Notes: a model not told the origin generated them from the letters alone. DNA of 27,046 nucleotides from Spirochaetales bacterium (GCA_007130265.1 SLST01000262.1:1-27046); one strand, 5' to 3'. Shown: positions 15,706-24,579, counted from the stretch's first letter. A program made the numbers and translations.

Positions 15706-17124
15706 CTACTTCAAGGTGACGCCGCCGCCGATAACCAGCCCGCCGTAACCGGCGAGCGGCGGGTAGTCCCGCGTCGTCCCTTCGTCGAAGACCGAGACCC
15801 AGTACCCGAGCCCGGTCTGCACCGATATCAGGACGTCACGCCCGAGGAGCAGGCTCCCGGTCAGCCGCGCGGCCCCGCCGAAGTGGGTGAGATAGAAGGT
15901 ATCGCGATCGGACTGCGAACCCAACGGCACCGCCCCGCCGAGCCCCACCGAAACCGACGGCGTGATACGCAGCCGTCCAACAAAGGCGTTCCACTCGCCG
16001 CCCATCACCATGTTCAGCGGGAAGAACGGCTCCCCGTCGGCCACGATTGCGCCGCGAAACGGTATCTCGACCGCCCCAAAAGGCCGCCAGTCGTAGAAAC
16101 CGCGACTCGCGACGGCCTTGACGCCCAGGAGCGAGCTCAGCCTGAGACCGTCGGTGAGAACATCGTAGTAAACGCGGGTCTCGAATCCGCGGCGCGGCAC
16201 CTCCTGCAGCTGGTCACCGACGCGGGCACGGGGGTTCGCGTAGATGACCCGCGCGTAGCTGAACTCCTGCTGGACCTCACGGATCACGATGAGACCCGTC
16301 TCCCTCGCGGCGATATGTCCGGTCGGGAGGACCCGCTCGGCGACGATCGCATACTCATCGCCACGCTGCAGTCCCATGTTCCGGCCGAACTCGACGATCA
16401 CCTCGCGCCCGGTGACCTCGAGAATCCCCGTCTTGAGCTGGAACTCCGGCATCGAACGAACCCGGAACGAGAGCTCTCCCGGCAGAGCGTCCACCGCCGA
16501 CCGCACGGCGGCCTCCACGCGGTCGTTCGACCCGGACGTCTCGATGAAGAACTGTCCGAAGGTGCGACCCTCCAGCACGTCGATGAAGGTGAACGAGGTC
16601 TGCATCTCAGCCGTGTACCGGCCGTTGCGATCGCGACGCAGGTCGAACCAGCTGACCGAAGGGATCACGACGATGAAGCCGCCGGCGAGCTGCCGGAAGT
16701 CGCGCTCGGTGAACGCCTGCTGACCGAGCAGCACCGCCTCCGGGACCTCCGCGTCCGTCGCCCGGTAATCGCTGAGCGCCGCGATGAAATCGTCCACGCT
16801 CTCCTGGGTGAGGCGCTGCTGCATGCCGATCACGTCAAAACGCCCGAGGTTGACGAACACGCTTCGAATCTGCTCGTCGACCGACGCAAAGGCACGCGCA
16901 AACAGATCATCGTAGGCAGGGTTACCGGTACCGCGCAGATGTACGGAGAGTGACCCATGGCGGCCGCGTATCTCCACCCGTACGCCGGGCGGCGGAGGCA
17001 CCGACGGTTGCCCGTAGAAGCTGAGTCGGAAGATCGCGATCTCCCGGCGCTCCGAAAACGTCTGAGCCGGCAGTACGGTCGCGAGGCACAGAATGAACAT
17101 GAGTACCGACAGAATCCGCGTCAC
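15706..17124 (-). CDS. Secreted FlgT/CsgG-like protein with C-terminal predicted outer-membrane barrel
   Basis: 472 residues with a cleavable signal (LSVLMFILCLATVLPAQ) and no lipid Cys. Residues about 28-220 resemble the CsgG/FlgT middle domain: REIAIFRLSF, then SVDEQIRSVFVNLGRFDVIGMQQRL and a final helix. Residues about 225-308 resemble the FlgT C-domain: REVIVEFGRNMGLQRGDEYAIV, then LIVIREVQQEFSYARVIYA. From about 315 to 472 there are alternating aromatic/hydrophobic strands with Gly turns (SVSVGLGGAVPLG, SVQTGLGYWVSVF), and it ends in GGLVIGGGVTLK, like a small outer-membrane barrel. The start is GTG 17124; GGGGG lies about 11 bases upstream, so the ribosome site is only moderate. A barrel joined to FlgT-like modules would anchor a complex at the outer membrane; that role is inference. 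Confidence 0.78.
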   Translation of the reverse strand: MTRILSVLMFILCLATVLPAQTFSERREIAIFRLSFYGQPSVPPPPGVRVEIRGRHGSLSVHLRGTGNPAYDDLFARAFASVDEQIRSVFVNLGRFDVIGMQQRLTQESVDDFIAALSDYRATDAEVPEAVLLGQQAFTERDFRQLAGGFIVVIPSVSWFDLRRDRNGRYTAEMQTSFTFIDVLEGRTFGQFFIETSGSNDRVEAAVRSAVDALPGELSFRVRSMPEFQLKTGILEVTGREVIVEFGRNMGLQRGDEYAIVAERVLPTGHIAARETGLIVIREVQQEFSYARVIYANPRARVGDQLQEVPRRGFETRVYYDVLTDGLRLSSLLGVKAVASRGFYDWRPFGAVEIPFRGAIVADGEPFFPLNMVMGGEWNAFVGRLRITPSVSVGLGGAVPLGSQSDRDTFYLTHFGGAARLTGSLLLGRDVLISVQTGLGYWVSVFDEGTTRDYPPLAGYGGLVIGGGVTLK

Positions 17125-17183
17125 GTCTCGCTATTCCCCCAGCTCTGAGCCAGAGTCTACAACGGGACCGGCGGCGTTTCCAG

Positions 17184-19118
17184 TCAATCGTCGGATACGT
17201 GCAGAAGCCGACGTGGTATCTGGGGCGCGTCGCGTCGTGCAACGATGCTCACGATCTGCAGCCCACCTTCCTGGCCGTCGGCCGTGCCCCGCGAGCCGAG
17301 CTCGAGCCGGACTCCGGTGAATGAGTCGCCGTGCGTGTCGATCTCCCGCTCTCTGTCGCCGACAACGAGCGACAGAAGACCGTCACGGTGCCTCAACAGC
17401 AGCTCGAGCTCGGAAGGCTCGAGGTCGTCAGGAACGCGCAGGGTAGCAAGCAGGTGGCCGGAGCGAGGGTCAACGAGCCGCGCCTCCGCAGTGATAGCTG
17501 ATACGAGGTCAACCGTGACGACGAGATCCTCGTCCTCGAAGAGCAGATCCGGGAATGCGACCGAGGCGTCGCCGGCGAGCCGCAACACTCCCTCGTCGAT
17601 CAGGACCTCACCTTCGGCCGTCAGGTGGTCAAACGCGGCCGGCTGGTCGAACGAAAGCGCATAGAGCAGCCGGTCGCCGTAGGTCGCCCGCAGAGTGTCC
17701 AGGAAGAGCGAGGCGTTGATCGCGGCGCGGTTGTCCTCGTCACGGAAGAACACGCCGAACTCGTCGACGATCCCCGTGAATCCACCGTCGGCCGCGCCGA
17801 GCGTGGTAGACCCTTCGAGCAGCGACCATCGGCCGGCTCCGGCGACCTTCCGTGGATCGCCGAGCGCCGTGATCGAAATGCCCGGCACCTCGTGAGACGA
17901 GACGAGCAACCCTCCGGCGTAGAACCCGATCACACTCGAATCGGCGCCAGGAACAATCGAAACGGTAAGCGTCTCAATCTCCCGGGGCCGCAGAGCAGGA
18001 GCCGTCGACCACACCTCGTCATCGAGCATCGCGAGTCGCACCCCTACGCGTCCGGTCTCGTCGAGCAGGATGGTCGCGAGGTCCGTCGCCCGGAGCGCGA
18101 CGCGCAGCAGCACCGTGTGCGCGCTCAGCTCATCCGGCATGAGCCGGAATGAGATCGAAACCGGAGAGAGATCGCCTTCGTAGATCGGCCAGACCGCGCC
18201 ATCCATCCGAAACCCCGAGCTCCCGTCGAGCAGATACCCGAAGATGTCCCTCCTCGCGACAAGCTCAGGCTCGCCTGTTGCCTGTGCGGAGAAACTGTGT
18301 GACGGGAACCATTCGGCGCGAACACCGTCGTCGCGCAACGAGCCGCGAAGGTGGTAGAGGGCAAAGTAACTCTCCCGGGGAGAGAGATCGGTGCGCGAAG
18401 GCGAAGGCGCGTTGGAAACGAAGATCTCGCCGCGGTAGGTCACCGGCGGGCGCACATCGCGCATGTCCACGCCGTCGACCCACACGGGATAGAGGTCAAC
18501 ACGGATGGGAAAGACGCCCTGAGCCGCGGGCGCCTGCACGGCGATCGTCGTCCCGGTCTGCGAGAGGAAGCCGGACTCGACGATCTCGCCGTTTACGACC
18601 CAGAGGAGGTACGGATCGGCGTCCACCGGGTGTTCGAGCGACAGCCTCAGCAGACCATCGGCCCGCGGGTACGAGCTCGCGGGGTACGAGGTGAGACCCT
18701 GGATCCGGTACGTTCCGGACGTGATGAAGAATCGAACCGACGCCTCGGTAATCAGGTCATCGCCGTCGAAGTAGCTCGTGCGCAGCGTGTACAATCCGTC
18801 TTCGAGATCCGGAAGCCACAAAGGAGGCAGCTCGGTCGCGTCGTCGATTCCATCGTAGGTCCTTTCGGCAAGCAGTGTCCCCTCGTGATCAAGGATCTCC
18901 GCGAGAAGCCGGTCGTCGGTGGCATCGTCGCCGCGATACAGCGGATCACGTTCGATCCTGACCGGCACTTCCGCGCCGGCAGCAAGCATGGACCCGGCGT
19001 CAACCGTCAACACGCGCACTTCAGCCTGCTCGTCCACTCTGCCCATGAAGAGCGAGCTGTCACCACAGGACCAGAACGCGAGCAGGACGAGTGGTAGGAC
19101 GAACAGCCGACGTTTCAT
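17184..19118 (-). CDS. Large lipoprotein with LamG/concanavalin-like domain
   Basis: 644 residues. The signal RRLFVLPLVLLAFWSC gives a probable lipid Cys18, with an unusual Trp at -2 of the lipobox, tolerable in spirochaetes. Residues about 35-235 are beta-rich with two Ig-like stretches (PPLWLPDLEDGLYTLRTSYF, then YLLWVVNGEIVESGFLSQTG). Residues about 280-460 resemble a LamG/concanavalin-like lectin domain: SISFRLMPDELSAHTVLLRV, then GRVGVRLAML and the closing FTGIVDEFGVFFRDED. A second, shorter beta domain fills 480-644. I do not recognise a named family. It starts behind an extended -10 box with almost no leader and no clear ribosome site, and it is 59 bp upstream of the barrel protein, so it is probably the first gene of the envelope operon. 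Ligand unknown. Confidence 0.75.
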   Translation of the reverse strand: MKRRLFVLPLVLLAFWSCGDSSLFMGRVDEQAEVRVLTVDAGSMLAAGAEVPVRIERDPLYRGDDATDDRLLAEILDHEGTLLAERTYDGIDDATELPPLWLPDLEDGLYTLRTSYFDGDDLITEASVRFFITSGTYRIQGLTSYPASSYPRADGLLRLSLEHPVDADPYLLWVVNGEIVESGFLSQTGTTIAVQAPAAQGVFPIRVDLYPVWVDGVDMRDVRPPVTYRGEIFVSNAPSPSRTDLSPRESYFALYHLRGSLRDDGVRAEWFPSHSFSAQATGEPELVARRDIFGYLLDGSSGFRMDGAVWPIYEGDLSPVSISFRLMPDELSAHTVLLRVALRATDLATILLDETGRVGVRLAMLDDEVWSTAPALRPREIETLTVSIVPGADSSVIGFYAGGLLVSSHEVPGISITALGDPRKVAGAGRWSLLEGSTTLGAADGGFTGIVDEFGVFFRDEDNRAAINASLFLDTLRATYGDRLLYALSFDQPAAFDHLTAEGEVLIDEGVLRLAGDASVAFPDLLFEDEDLVVTVDLVSAITAEARLVDPRSGHLLATLRVPDDLEPSELELLLRHRDGLLSLVVGDREREIDTHGDSFTGVRLELGSRGTADGQEGGLQIVSIVARRDAPQIPRRLLHVSDD

Positions 19119-19130
19119 ACTTCTGCTAAC

Positions 19131-19139
19131 AGTATACCA
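19131..19139 (-). promoter_or_regulatory. Extended -10 promoter for the envelope operon
   Basis: TGGTATACT on the minus strand is an extended -10 element (TG-n-TATACT). No good -35 box is present 17 bp upstream. The -10 box is 12 bases before ATG 19118, so the transcript would start only about six bases before the start codon. Confidence 0.45.
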
Positions 19140-19302
19140 CCTACTTGCGCTTCACTTCTACGAGAAGATGCGCCGGGCTTCCCAGCTCCTGCTGCATAGC
19201 CGGTGACTTCGGCGCCGGACATGCGGTAGACTCGCCTTTGGGCACCGGGAATGGCTGAGACCGATCACCCGTGCAACCGGCCCTGTCCGGCGGGGGAGTA
19301 CG

Positions 19303-22281
19303 ATGTCGAGTTCCGTGCAACTGGTAGCCAATGGGCGACCCAATTTCTCGCTGTGGCGGAAGCCTCCACAGGGCGCCGAGACGATTCTCGACCCGGCCGA
19401 CGAGCTCATCGCGTATCTCGGCCGTGCTACCGGCGTCGAAGTGCCCGAGTTCGACGACCGCTATCCTCTCGCCTTCACTCTCCATCTCGATTGTCGCGGC
19501 GGACTCGAACCCGAGGAGTTCGTTTTCCGTGTCGACCGCAGGGGGGTCGACATCATGGCGGCGACGGTGCAGGGAATGTTCCACGGCATATCGTGGTTCC
19601 TCGAAACGCACGTCGGCGTTCGCTGGCTGTGGCCCGGAGAGGACGGCGAAGTCGTTCCCCACCGCGACGTGCTCACGGTACCCATCGGAACGGTTCGCGA
19701 GAAGCCGGACTTCGCGTGGCGGGCCATCAGGACCGGAGGCGCCGTGTTCGAGGCGCTTGACCTCAACACGATGCTCCACGCCGTGAAGAAGCTCCCCCTT
19801 GCGTACACCCGGGACTTCGACCTGTGGTGCCGAAGAAACCGCCTCGGAGGTCTGTCGGTTGCGGACGGCCATCGATGGAGCGAGATCGCCCCGCCGGAAG
19901 TTTTCGGAGAGGGCCATCCCGAGTACTATGCGCTTCGCGATGGGATGCGCGACAGCATTCCCGGCGACGGAAAACACGGGAACCAGCCCTGCTTGTCGAA
20001 CGACGAGGTGGTCGACGTGATCGTCGGGTACGCGCGGGCCAGGTTCGACTCCGAACCGTCGCTCGACGCGTTCAGCGTGTCGCCGAATGACGGCGGCCAT
20101 CCGTGTGAGTGCGAACGCTGCACAGCGATCGACGCGACCGCCGAGGCCGAAGCCGACACGGCCATGCCGATCGCGGCGGAGGACTTCGATCACCTGTATG
20201 CGGGCACCGACGAGCCGGTCAACTGCGCAACAGACAGAGCGGTCACCGACAGGTTGTTCCGGGCGGTCAATCGCGTCGCGAAGCCCGTCGCGACCTCCCA
20301 TCCCGGGAAGCTCCTGCTGACCCATCTCTACGGCAGGTACCGCACACCTCCGATCGCGCATACCCTCGAACCGAACGTGATCGGTCAGTACTGCGTGATG
20401 GGCAACTCATTCCACGATGACGCAATAAGGCAACGCGAGCTCGACCGTCTCGCCGGCTTCTCCGGGCGCGTCGACCGCCTCGGAGTCTACGAGTATTACT
20501 CGAACGGGTCGTGGCCCGAGGTCCACCGTGTCTTCGCCGACCTCGTGGCCGAATCGGTGAAGGCGTATCACGCACGGGGGGCCCGGTACTTCTCGACCCA
20601 GGCATCTCACGGCTTCGCCTGCAACGGGATCAACCTGTACGTCCTCGCCCGCGTGCTGTGGAACGTCAACTCGGACTGGAAAGAGGTGCTGCGCGATTAC
20701 TGTGAATCGGGGTTCGGCGCCGCAGCAGCGAGTGTCCGGAGGTACCTGACTGCGTTCATCTCGCGCTGGAAGGAGACGAGAAGCGCGCTCGACACGCCGA
20801 AGACCCCGGCCGGCGATGTTGACTACACTCGCCTCTACCATGGAGCGTTCCTCGATGCGCGGAGGGCGGATCTCGAGGAAGCGCTCCGCCTGAGCGAGGA
20901 TGAGGCGACTACCCGGCGGATACGGTTCCTGATGAGCGGGCTCGAATACACCGAATCGTACTGCGGCGCGGTCGAATCGACGCTTGCGCTCTACGACACC
21001 ACCGCGGTCAGCACTGACGCCCGGAACGATCGTCGCGCGGTCGAATCCGGCTGCGACGGTGACGAGGCATACTTTGACCGGGCGCTCGAGGAGAGGGCCG
21101 TAGTTCGCCGGCTGATCGAGCGTGACAGGGGCAGGTATGTCGTGAGCGACTTCTGGGCGGACTACAGGGTGCATGCGATGGGTGCGGACGAGCGCGTGAA
21201 GCGGGCACTTGACGAATGGGAAGCCCGCCCGGATCGTCGACCGGTCCTTGATCCTCACGAGGGCATCCTGCCGTACTTCGAAACCAGCGGAACGCCGTAC
21301 GACCGCGGTCGCCACGTCGGCGCCCACTACCGGGAACTCATCCTCGAGGGCTTCGACCGCTTCGTCGATCCAACCCTCATCAGACAGCGGCAGAACGAGT
21401 TCGAGGGAGCACTCGCGTTCACCGCAGCACGATTTCCGGGTCTCATCGCAGAAATGCGCGGGCTGGCAGATTCGACCGGCCTTCGCCTTGAGGACGTATT
21501 CGCCTATAACTCGTTCAACGCAATCGGACGAGTGAGATCTGCGTGTTCCATCGCGGCTGTCGCAAACCGGAACGGACGGATGGTGCTCGGCGGGAACGCG
21601 GATCTCGACGGTGACGGAAACGATCGGAAGAACTACTTCGTGCACAGGGCGCGCACCGGCGATCGTGAGGTGATCATGCTCCAATGGGCGGGAACCCTAT
21701 GGCCCCACGGAGGCATGAACTCCTGCGGCCTTGCCTGCACATCCGCATCCGCGCCGGCTCTCCCGACGCGGACGCCGTGCGCAGGCCTGCCGCAGCACCT
21801 CGGGCTTCACGCGGTGCTGTTCGCGTGCGCGGACGTACCGTCAGCGCTCGAACTGCTTTCCCGAACCGACTTCCTCGGCAAGGGGCAGAACCTCGGCCTC
21901 ATCGATGCCGCGGGCAACGTGGCGATGGTGGAGAAGAGCGCCTCGTATCAGGGCGTGTCTCAGGCGCGAGGCGTGACGATGTGCCGGACGAATCACTACT
22001 TCACCCGCGAGATGGCACGGTACCCGGAGAATCGTGGAACGGGAAGCTCAGCAGACCGAATCCGCGGGATGGAGGAGATGCTTCCGGCGACCTCGTTCAG
22101 TGACGCATACGGTGCGTTGAAGAGAGCTCTCGCAAGCCACGGTCGAAACGGGCTGTGCAGGCATACCCCGTTCGGCCGCACGAGCGCCTCGCTGATCCTC
22201 GACCCGGGCGAGCGGACGGCGGACTTCTGCGGGGGGCACCCGTGCAGGATCGACTCCCAAAGCTTCACGATCGCGCGGTGA
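19303..22281 (+). CDS. DUF4838 glycosidase-like region fused to a C45-type Ntn hydrolase
   Basis: 992 residues without signal peptide. Residues about 25-135 resemble the small N-domain seen before GH20/GH67-type barrels. Residues about 140-470 match DUF4838: HGNQPCLSNDEVVDVIV, then SVSPNDGGHPCECERCTAID, then LGVYEYYSNGSWPEVHRVFA and GARYFSTQAS. A helical stretch links to residues about 655-992, which resemble the acyl-CoA:6-APA acyltransferase / peptidase C45 family: SGTPYDRGRHVGAHYREL, then RVRSACSIAA with the expected nucleophile Cys748, LGGNADLDGDG around Asn765, LWPHGGMNSCGLACT and a later NLGLIDAAGNVAMVE. C45 enzymes usually begin their mature beta chain at this Cys, so the chain may self-cleave and release the glycosidase-like half. 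ATG 19303 follows GGGGGAG closely. The gene stands alone, and no promoter is obvious in the 184-bp gap. Substrate unknown. Confidence 0.85.
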   Translation: MSSSVQLVANGRPNFSLWRKPPQGAETILDPADELIAYLGRATGVEVPEFDDRYPLAFTLHLDCRGGLEPEEFVFRVDRRGVDIMAATVQGMFHGISWFLETHVGVRWLWPGEDGEVVPHRDVLTVPIGTVREKPDFAWRAIRTGGAVFEALDLNTMLHAVKKLPLAYTRDFDLWCRRNRLGGLSVADGHRWSEIAPPEVFGEGHPEYYALRDGMRDSIPGDGKHGNQPCLSNDEVVDVIVGYARARFDSEPSLDAFSVSPNDGGHPCECERCTAIDATAEAEADTAMPIAAEDFDHLYAGTDEPVNCATDRAVTDRLFRAVNRVAKPVATSHPGKLLLTHLYGRYRTPPIAHTLEPNVIGQYCVMGNSFHDDAIRQRELDRLAGFSGRVDRLGVYEYYSNGSWPEVHRVFADLVAESVKAYHARGARYFSTQASHGFACNGINLYVLARVLWNVNSDWKEVLRDYCESGFGAAAASVRRYLTAFISRWKETRSALDTPKTPAGDVDYTRLYHGAFLDARRADLEEALRLSEDEATTRRIRFLMSGLEYTESYCGAVESTLALYDTTAVSTDARNDRRAVESGCDGDEAYFDRALEERAVVRRLIERDRGRYVVSDFWADYRVHAMGADERVKRALDEWEARPDRRPVLDPHEGILPYFETSGTPYDRGRHVGAHYRELILEGFDRFVDPTLIRQRQNEFEGALAFTAARFPGLIAEMRGLADSTGLRLEDVFAYNSFNAIGRVRSACSIAAVANRNGRMVLGGNADLDGDGNDRKNYFVHRARTGDREVIMLQWAGTLWPHGGMNSCGLACTSASAPALPTRTPCAGLPQHLGLHAVLFACADVPSALELLSRTDFLGKGQNLGLIDAAGNVAMVEKSASYQGVSQARGVTMCRTNHYFTREMARYPENRGTGSSADRIRGMEEMLPATSFSDAYGALKRALASHGRNGLCRHTPFGRTSASLILDPGERTADFCGGHPCRIDSQSFTIAR

Positions 22282-22511
22282 TCGGAGCTGACATGCACCG
22301 GGGGCGGCCCATGCTACCGCTCCGCGGCTACGGCAACCCCTTGGCGATGAGCCCCGAGACGTCGATCGCGGTCGCAGGAGGAGCCCGGTCCTCCCGTCGC
22401 ATCTGGGATCCACAGAGGGTTGTTCCGGAGATGTCCCTCGAGCACGGCACAAGCCGGCGCCTTCAGGGTCACCGCTACCGAATCCTCTTCGTAGCCGAAT
22501 CGCCAAGGTCG

Positions 22512-24311
22512 CTACGGACATGTCCCCCAGATCGGACGCGGGAGGTCCCAGCTATTTGCTCCAGCATCAAACGCCTTCGGCGCCTCGGGGATCAACGCAA
22601 CGCACCAATCGGACAGGTCCTGGTCGAAAGCTCGGGCTGCACGAAACATCCCGCCCATATCGGTGACACTCGAGGTATCCCAGCCCCCGATGTCCTCGTC
22701 GAAATCGCGGGCTCGGGAGAACATCTCGCTCATGGTAGTGACCTTCGAGGTATCCCAGTCGCCGATGTCCTCGCTGAACGAGACGGCCCCGTAGAACATC
22801 CTGCTCATGTCGGTGACGTTCGACGTATCCCAATCGCCAATGTCCTCGTTGAACGAAGCGGCCCCGTAGAACATCTCGCTCATGTTCGTGACGTTCGAGG
22901 TATCCCAGTCGCCAATGTCGTCGTTGAACGCTTCGGCTGCACGAAACATCCCGCTCATGTCGGTGACGGTCTGAATATCGACTGTGTCGCCGGGTACCGA
23001 GACGAGATTTACCGCACCTTGGAACGCATTGCTCAAGCTGATGAACCCCAACTGCCCCCAGTTGTCGACGCTCACCAGCTTCCTTCTTTCGCTCTGTGCA
23101 CCACCGTTCTCATAGCTGTTGTACGCCGTCGCTCCTCCGGTGACCGAAACGGTATAGACGCCGTCGACACTGTAGTCATGGGTATGCGGCCCCGGTGTCG
23201 TGACATCGGTAATCGCTCCATCCCCCCAGTAGATGGTGGCGTCAACCTCACCTGCGAGCGCGAGAGTAACCGTGCTACCGCTGTCCAGGCTCGTATCCCA
23301 GGTCGTCACGAATGCGGGGCCTATGGTCACGGCGAAGAACGCCCCCGCAGAGCTCACCATCGTTCCCTTGCGAACCTCCACGTCAAGCGAGTAGCTCCCC
23401 GGGTCGAGCTCGATATAGCCGGGACCCACAGTGAACGTCTCGCCACTCCCATATTCGGCCCCACTGATGAACCAGCGGATCGAGTCCGGCGTGGTGGGAG
23501 GGTCCAGGCTCACGCCGACGGTCATCGTATCGTCGACGGTGATGCTCTCTTCTACACCAATGAGCGTCACCTCGTACGGATCGTCAGGATCGTCCCCGAT
23601 ACCGTTCTCAAGGTCATCGACTGTCAGCGCATACTCACGGAGCGAGAGCTGGCCCTCCAGGATCCGAACCGCCACGACGTCGCGCCAGACAGGCTCGCCT
23701 GCGTCACTCAGACTCATCGAGAGCCGGTAATACCCGGCGTCCCAGGATCCGTTGTACGTCGCACTGGGTGATGCCGGGGCAACGGTAAACGATAGCTCCT
23801 GCTCAACGCCGTCGATCGGGATCAGTACCGCGTCTGCCGACGGGCTGTCGATCGCGTCGCTCGGCCAGCTGATCGTCAGCCGCAGAGTCCCTTCGCCCGG
23901 TAACGGAACGACCACAAGGCTCGCCGAGGAGGCCTGGCCGGCGAGAACGAGCACAGTCGTGCTGTCGCTCGCGATGATCACCTTGTCGGCGTTCCGGGCG
24001 TTCGCCACTACGGTCCACTCACCGAGCTCCAGGTTCGTGACCGTGGTCACCGCGTCGTCGGATCGGATGGTGAGGATTTGAGTCCGGCCCGGTCCGGTGA
24101 GCGTGATCTGGTAGTCATCGATACTCATGTCCAGGTCCGGCTGCACGATCGATCGCGAGTCCAGACCGGAGTGAACCGTGACGACCAGGTCTCCCGCCTG
24201 CCGATCCTCATACCCGAACTCCGGGCATCCCAATAGGACGCTCAGGATAACGATGAGTACAACACCGCTCACCAGAGCGCGTACAAGGTGAGATTTGAGA
24301 GATACCGACAT
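22512..24311 (-). CDS. Surface lipoprotein with PKD-like domain and DUF285 (BspA-type) repeats
   Basis: 599 residues. The signal ends at the lipobox VLLGC, lipid Cys29. About 30-330 holds several beta-sandwich stretches (for example TLRLTISWPSDAIDSP, then SIRWFISGAEYGSGETFTV). About 335-392 is PKD-like: ATIYWGDGAITDV, then HTHDYSVDGVYTVSVTG. About 410-575 is the DUF285 region, with five consecutive 25-residue units of the form VTDMSGMFRAAEAFNDDIGD-WDTSN, related to BspA surface repeats. The last unit loses the consensus end (WCVAL) and a 26-residue cap follows. DUF285 proteins are commonly exposed at the cell surface and bind host or neighbour molecules; the ligand here is unknown. ATG 24311 has a run of seven G as its only ribosome site. 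It stands alone, converging on the fusion gene. Confidence 0.87.
   Translation of the reverse strand: MSVSLKSHLVRALVSGVVLIVILSVLLGCPEFGYEDRQAGDLVVTVHSGLDSRSIVQPDLDMSIDDYQITLTGPGRTQILTIRSDDAVTTVTNLELGEWTVVANARNADKVIIASDSTTVLVLAGQASSASLVVVPLPGEGTLRLTISWPSDAIDSPSADAVLIPIDGVEQELSFTVAPASPSATYNGSWDAGYYRLSMSLSDAGEPVWRDVVAVRILEGQLSLREYALTVDDLENGIGDDPDDPYEVTLIGVEESITVDDTMTVGVSLDPPTTPDSIRWFISGAEYGSGETFTVGPGYIELDPGSYSLDVEVRKGTMVSSAGAFFAVTIGPAFVTTWDTSLDSGSTVTLALAGEVDATIYWGDGAITDVTTPGPHTHDYSVDGVYTVSVTGGATAYNSYENGGAQSERRKLVSVDNWGQLGFISLSNAFQGAVNLVSVPGDTVDIQTVTDMSGMFRAAEAFNDDIGDWDTSNVTNMSEMFYGAASFNEDIGDWDTSNVTDMSRMFYGAVSFSEDIGDWDTSKVTTMSEMFSRARDFDEDIGGWDTSSVTDMGGMFRAARAFDQDLSDWCVALIPEAPKAFDAGANSWDLPRPIWGTCP
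22593..22967 (-). repeat. Five tandem 75-bp units coding for DUF285 repeats
   Basis: Five in-frame units of exactly 75 bp encode residues 449-573 of the lipoprotein. The second and third units are most alike at the DNA level (shared GACGTTCGA-G/C-GTATCCCA stretch and TCCTCGTTGAACGA-like words on the plus strand); the fourth and fifth are more diverged. Copy number could change by recombination between units. Confidence 0.85.
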
Positions 24312-24316
24312 GAATG

Positions 24317-24323
24317 CCCCCCC
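24317..24323 (-). promoter_or_regulatory. Seven-G homopolymer acting as ribosome-binding site
   Basis: On the minus strand GGGGGGG is followed by CATTC and ATG 24311. It is the only Shine-Dalgarno-like element before the DUF285 lipoprotein. Slippage in the tract would alter spacing to the start codon. Confidence 0.5.
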
Positions 24324-24560
24324 GACATCGACCTTCTCTGCTACCTCTGGGCGGCGGGCACAAAGCTGCTTGGAACGAACCCAAAGGGTCTAACTGGGAA
24401 GAAGCCTGTCTCCTCACAATATACACAGTATGGGCCGATCGGAGCGAGTATCACAGCTTTCGATTCGAGAGGCGCGGGCACATACTCGTGCTGATCTTCT
24501 GACCCGTCCCGGAACTACCCCAGCGTACTGTCGTCATGCCGGAAGGCGACACGCAGACGG

Positions 24561-24579
24561 CGAATCGCTCGACGATTCG
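24561..24579. repeat. Short perfect inverted repeat
   Basis: CGAATCG and CGATTCG flank the five-base loop CTCGA. There is no T-run on either side, so it is not a convincing intrinsic terminator for the cyclase gene, whose stop lies about 105 bp away. Confidence 0.4.

Noticed and set aside
12271..17124. Flagellar FlgO/FlgP/FlgT genes as such
   Set aside because: The LPP20/CsgG/FlgT-like folds are shared with several non-flagellar envelope systems, no flagellar gene is nearby, and lengths and extra domains differ, so flagellar gene names are not justified.
22377..22394. Hairpin GGAGGA-GCCCGG-TCCTCC between the convergent fusion and lipoprotein genes
   Set aside because: The stem is only six pairs with no T-run on either strand, so it is not a convincing intrinsic terminator.
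22155..23771. A 538-codon plus-strand open frame opposite the DUF285 lipoprotein
   Set aside because: It is antisense to well-supported repeats, its own repeated peptides simply mirror the 75-bp units, it is rich in Arg, Pro and His and matches no family pattern. Long antisense frames are expected at this GC content.
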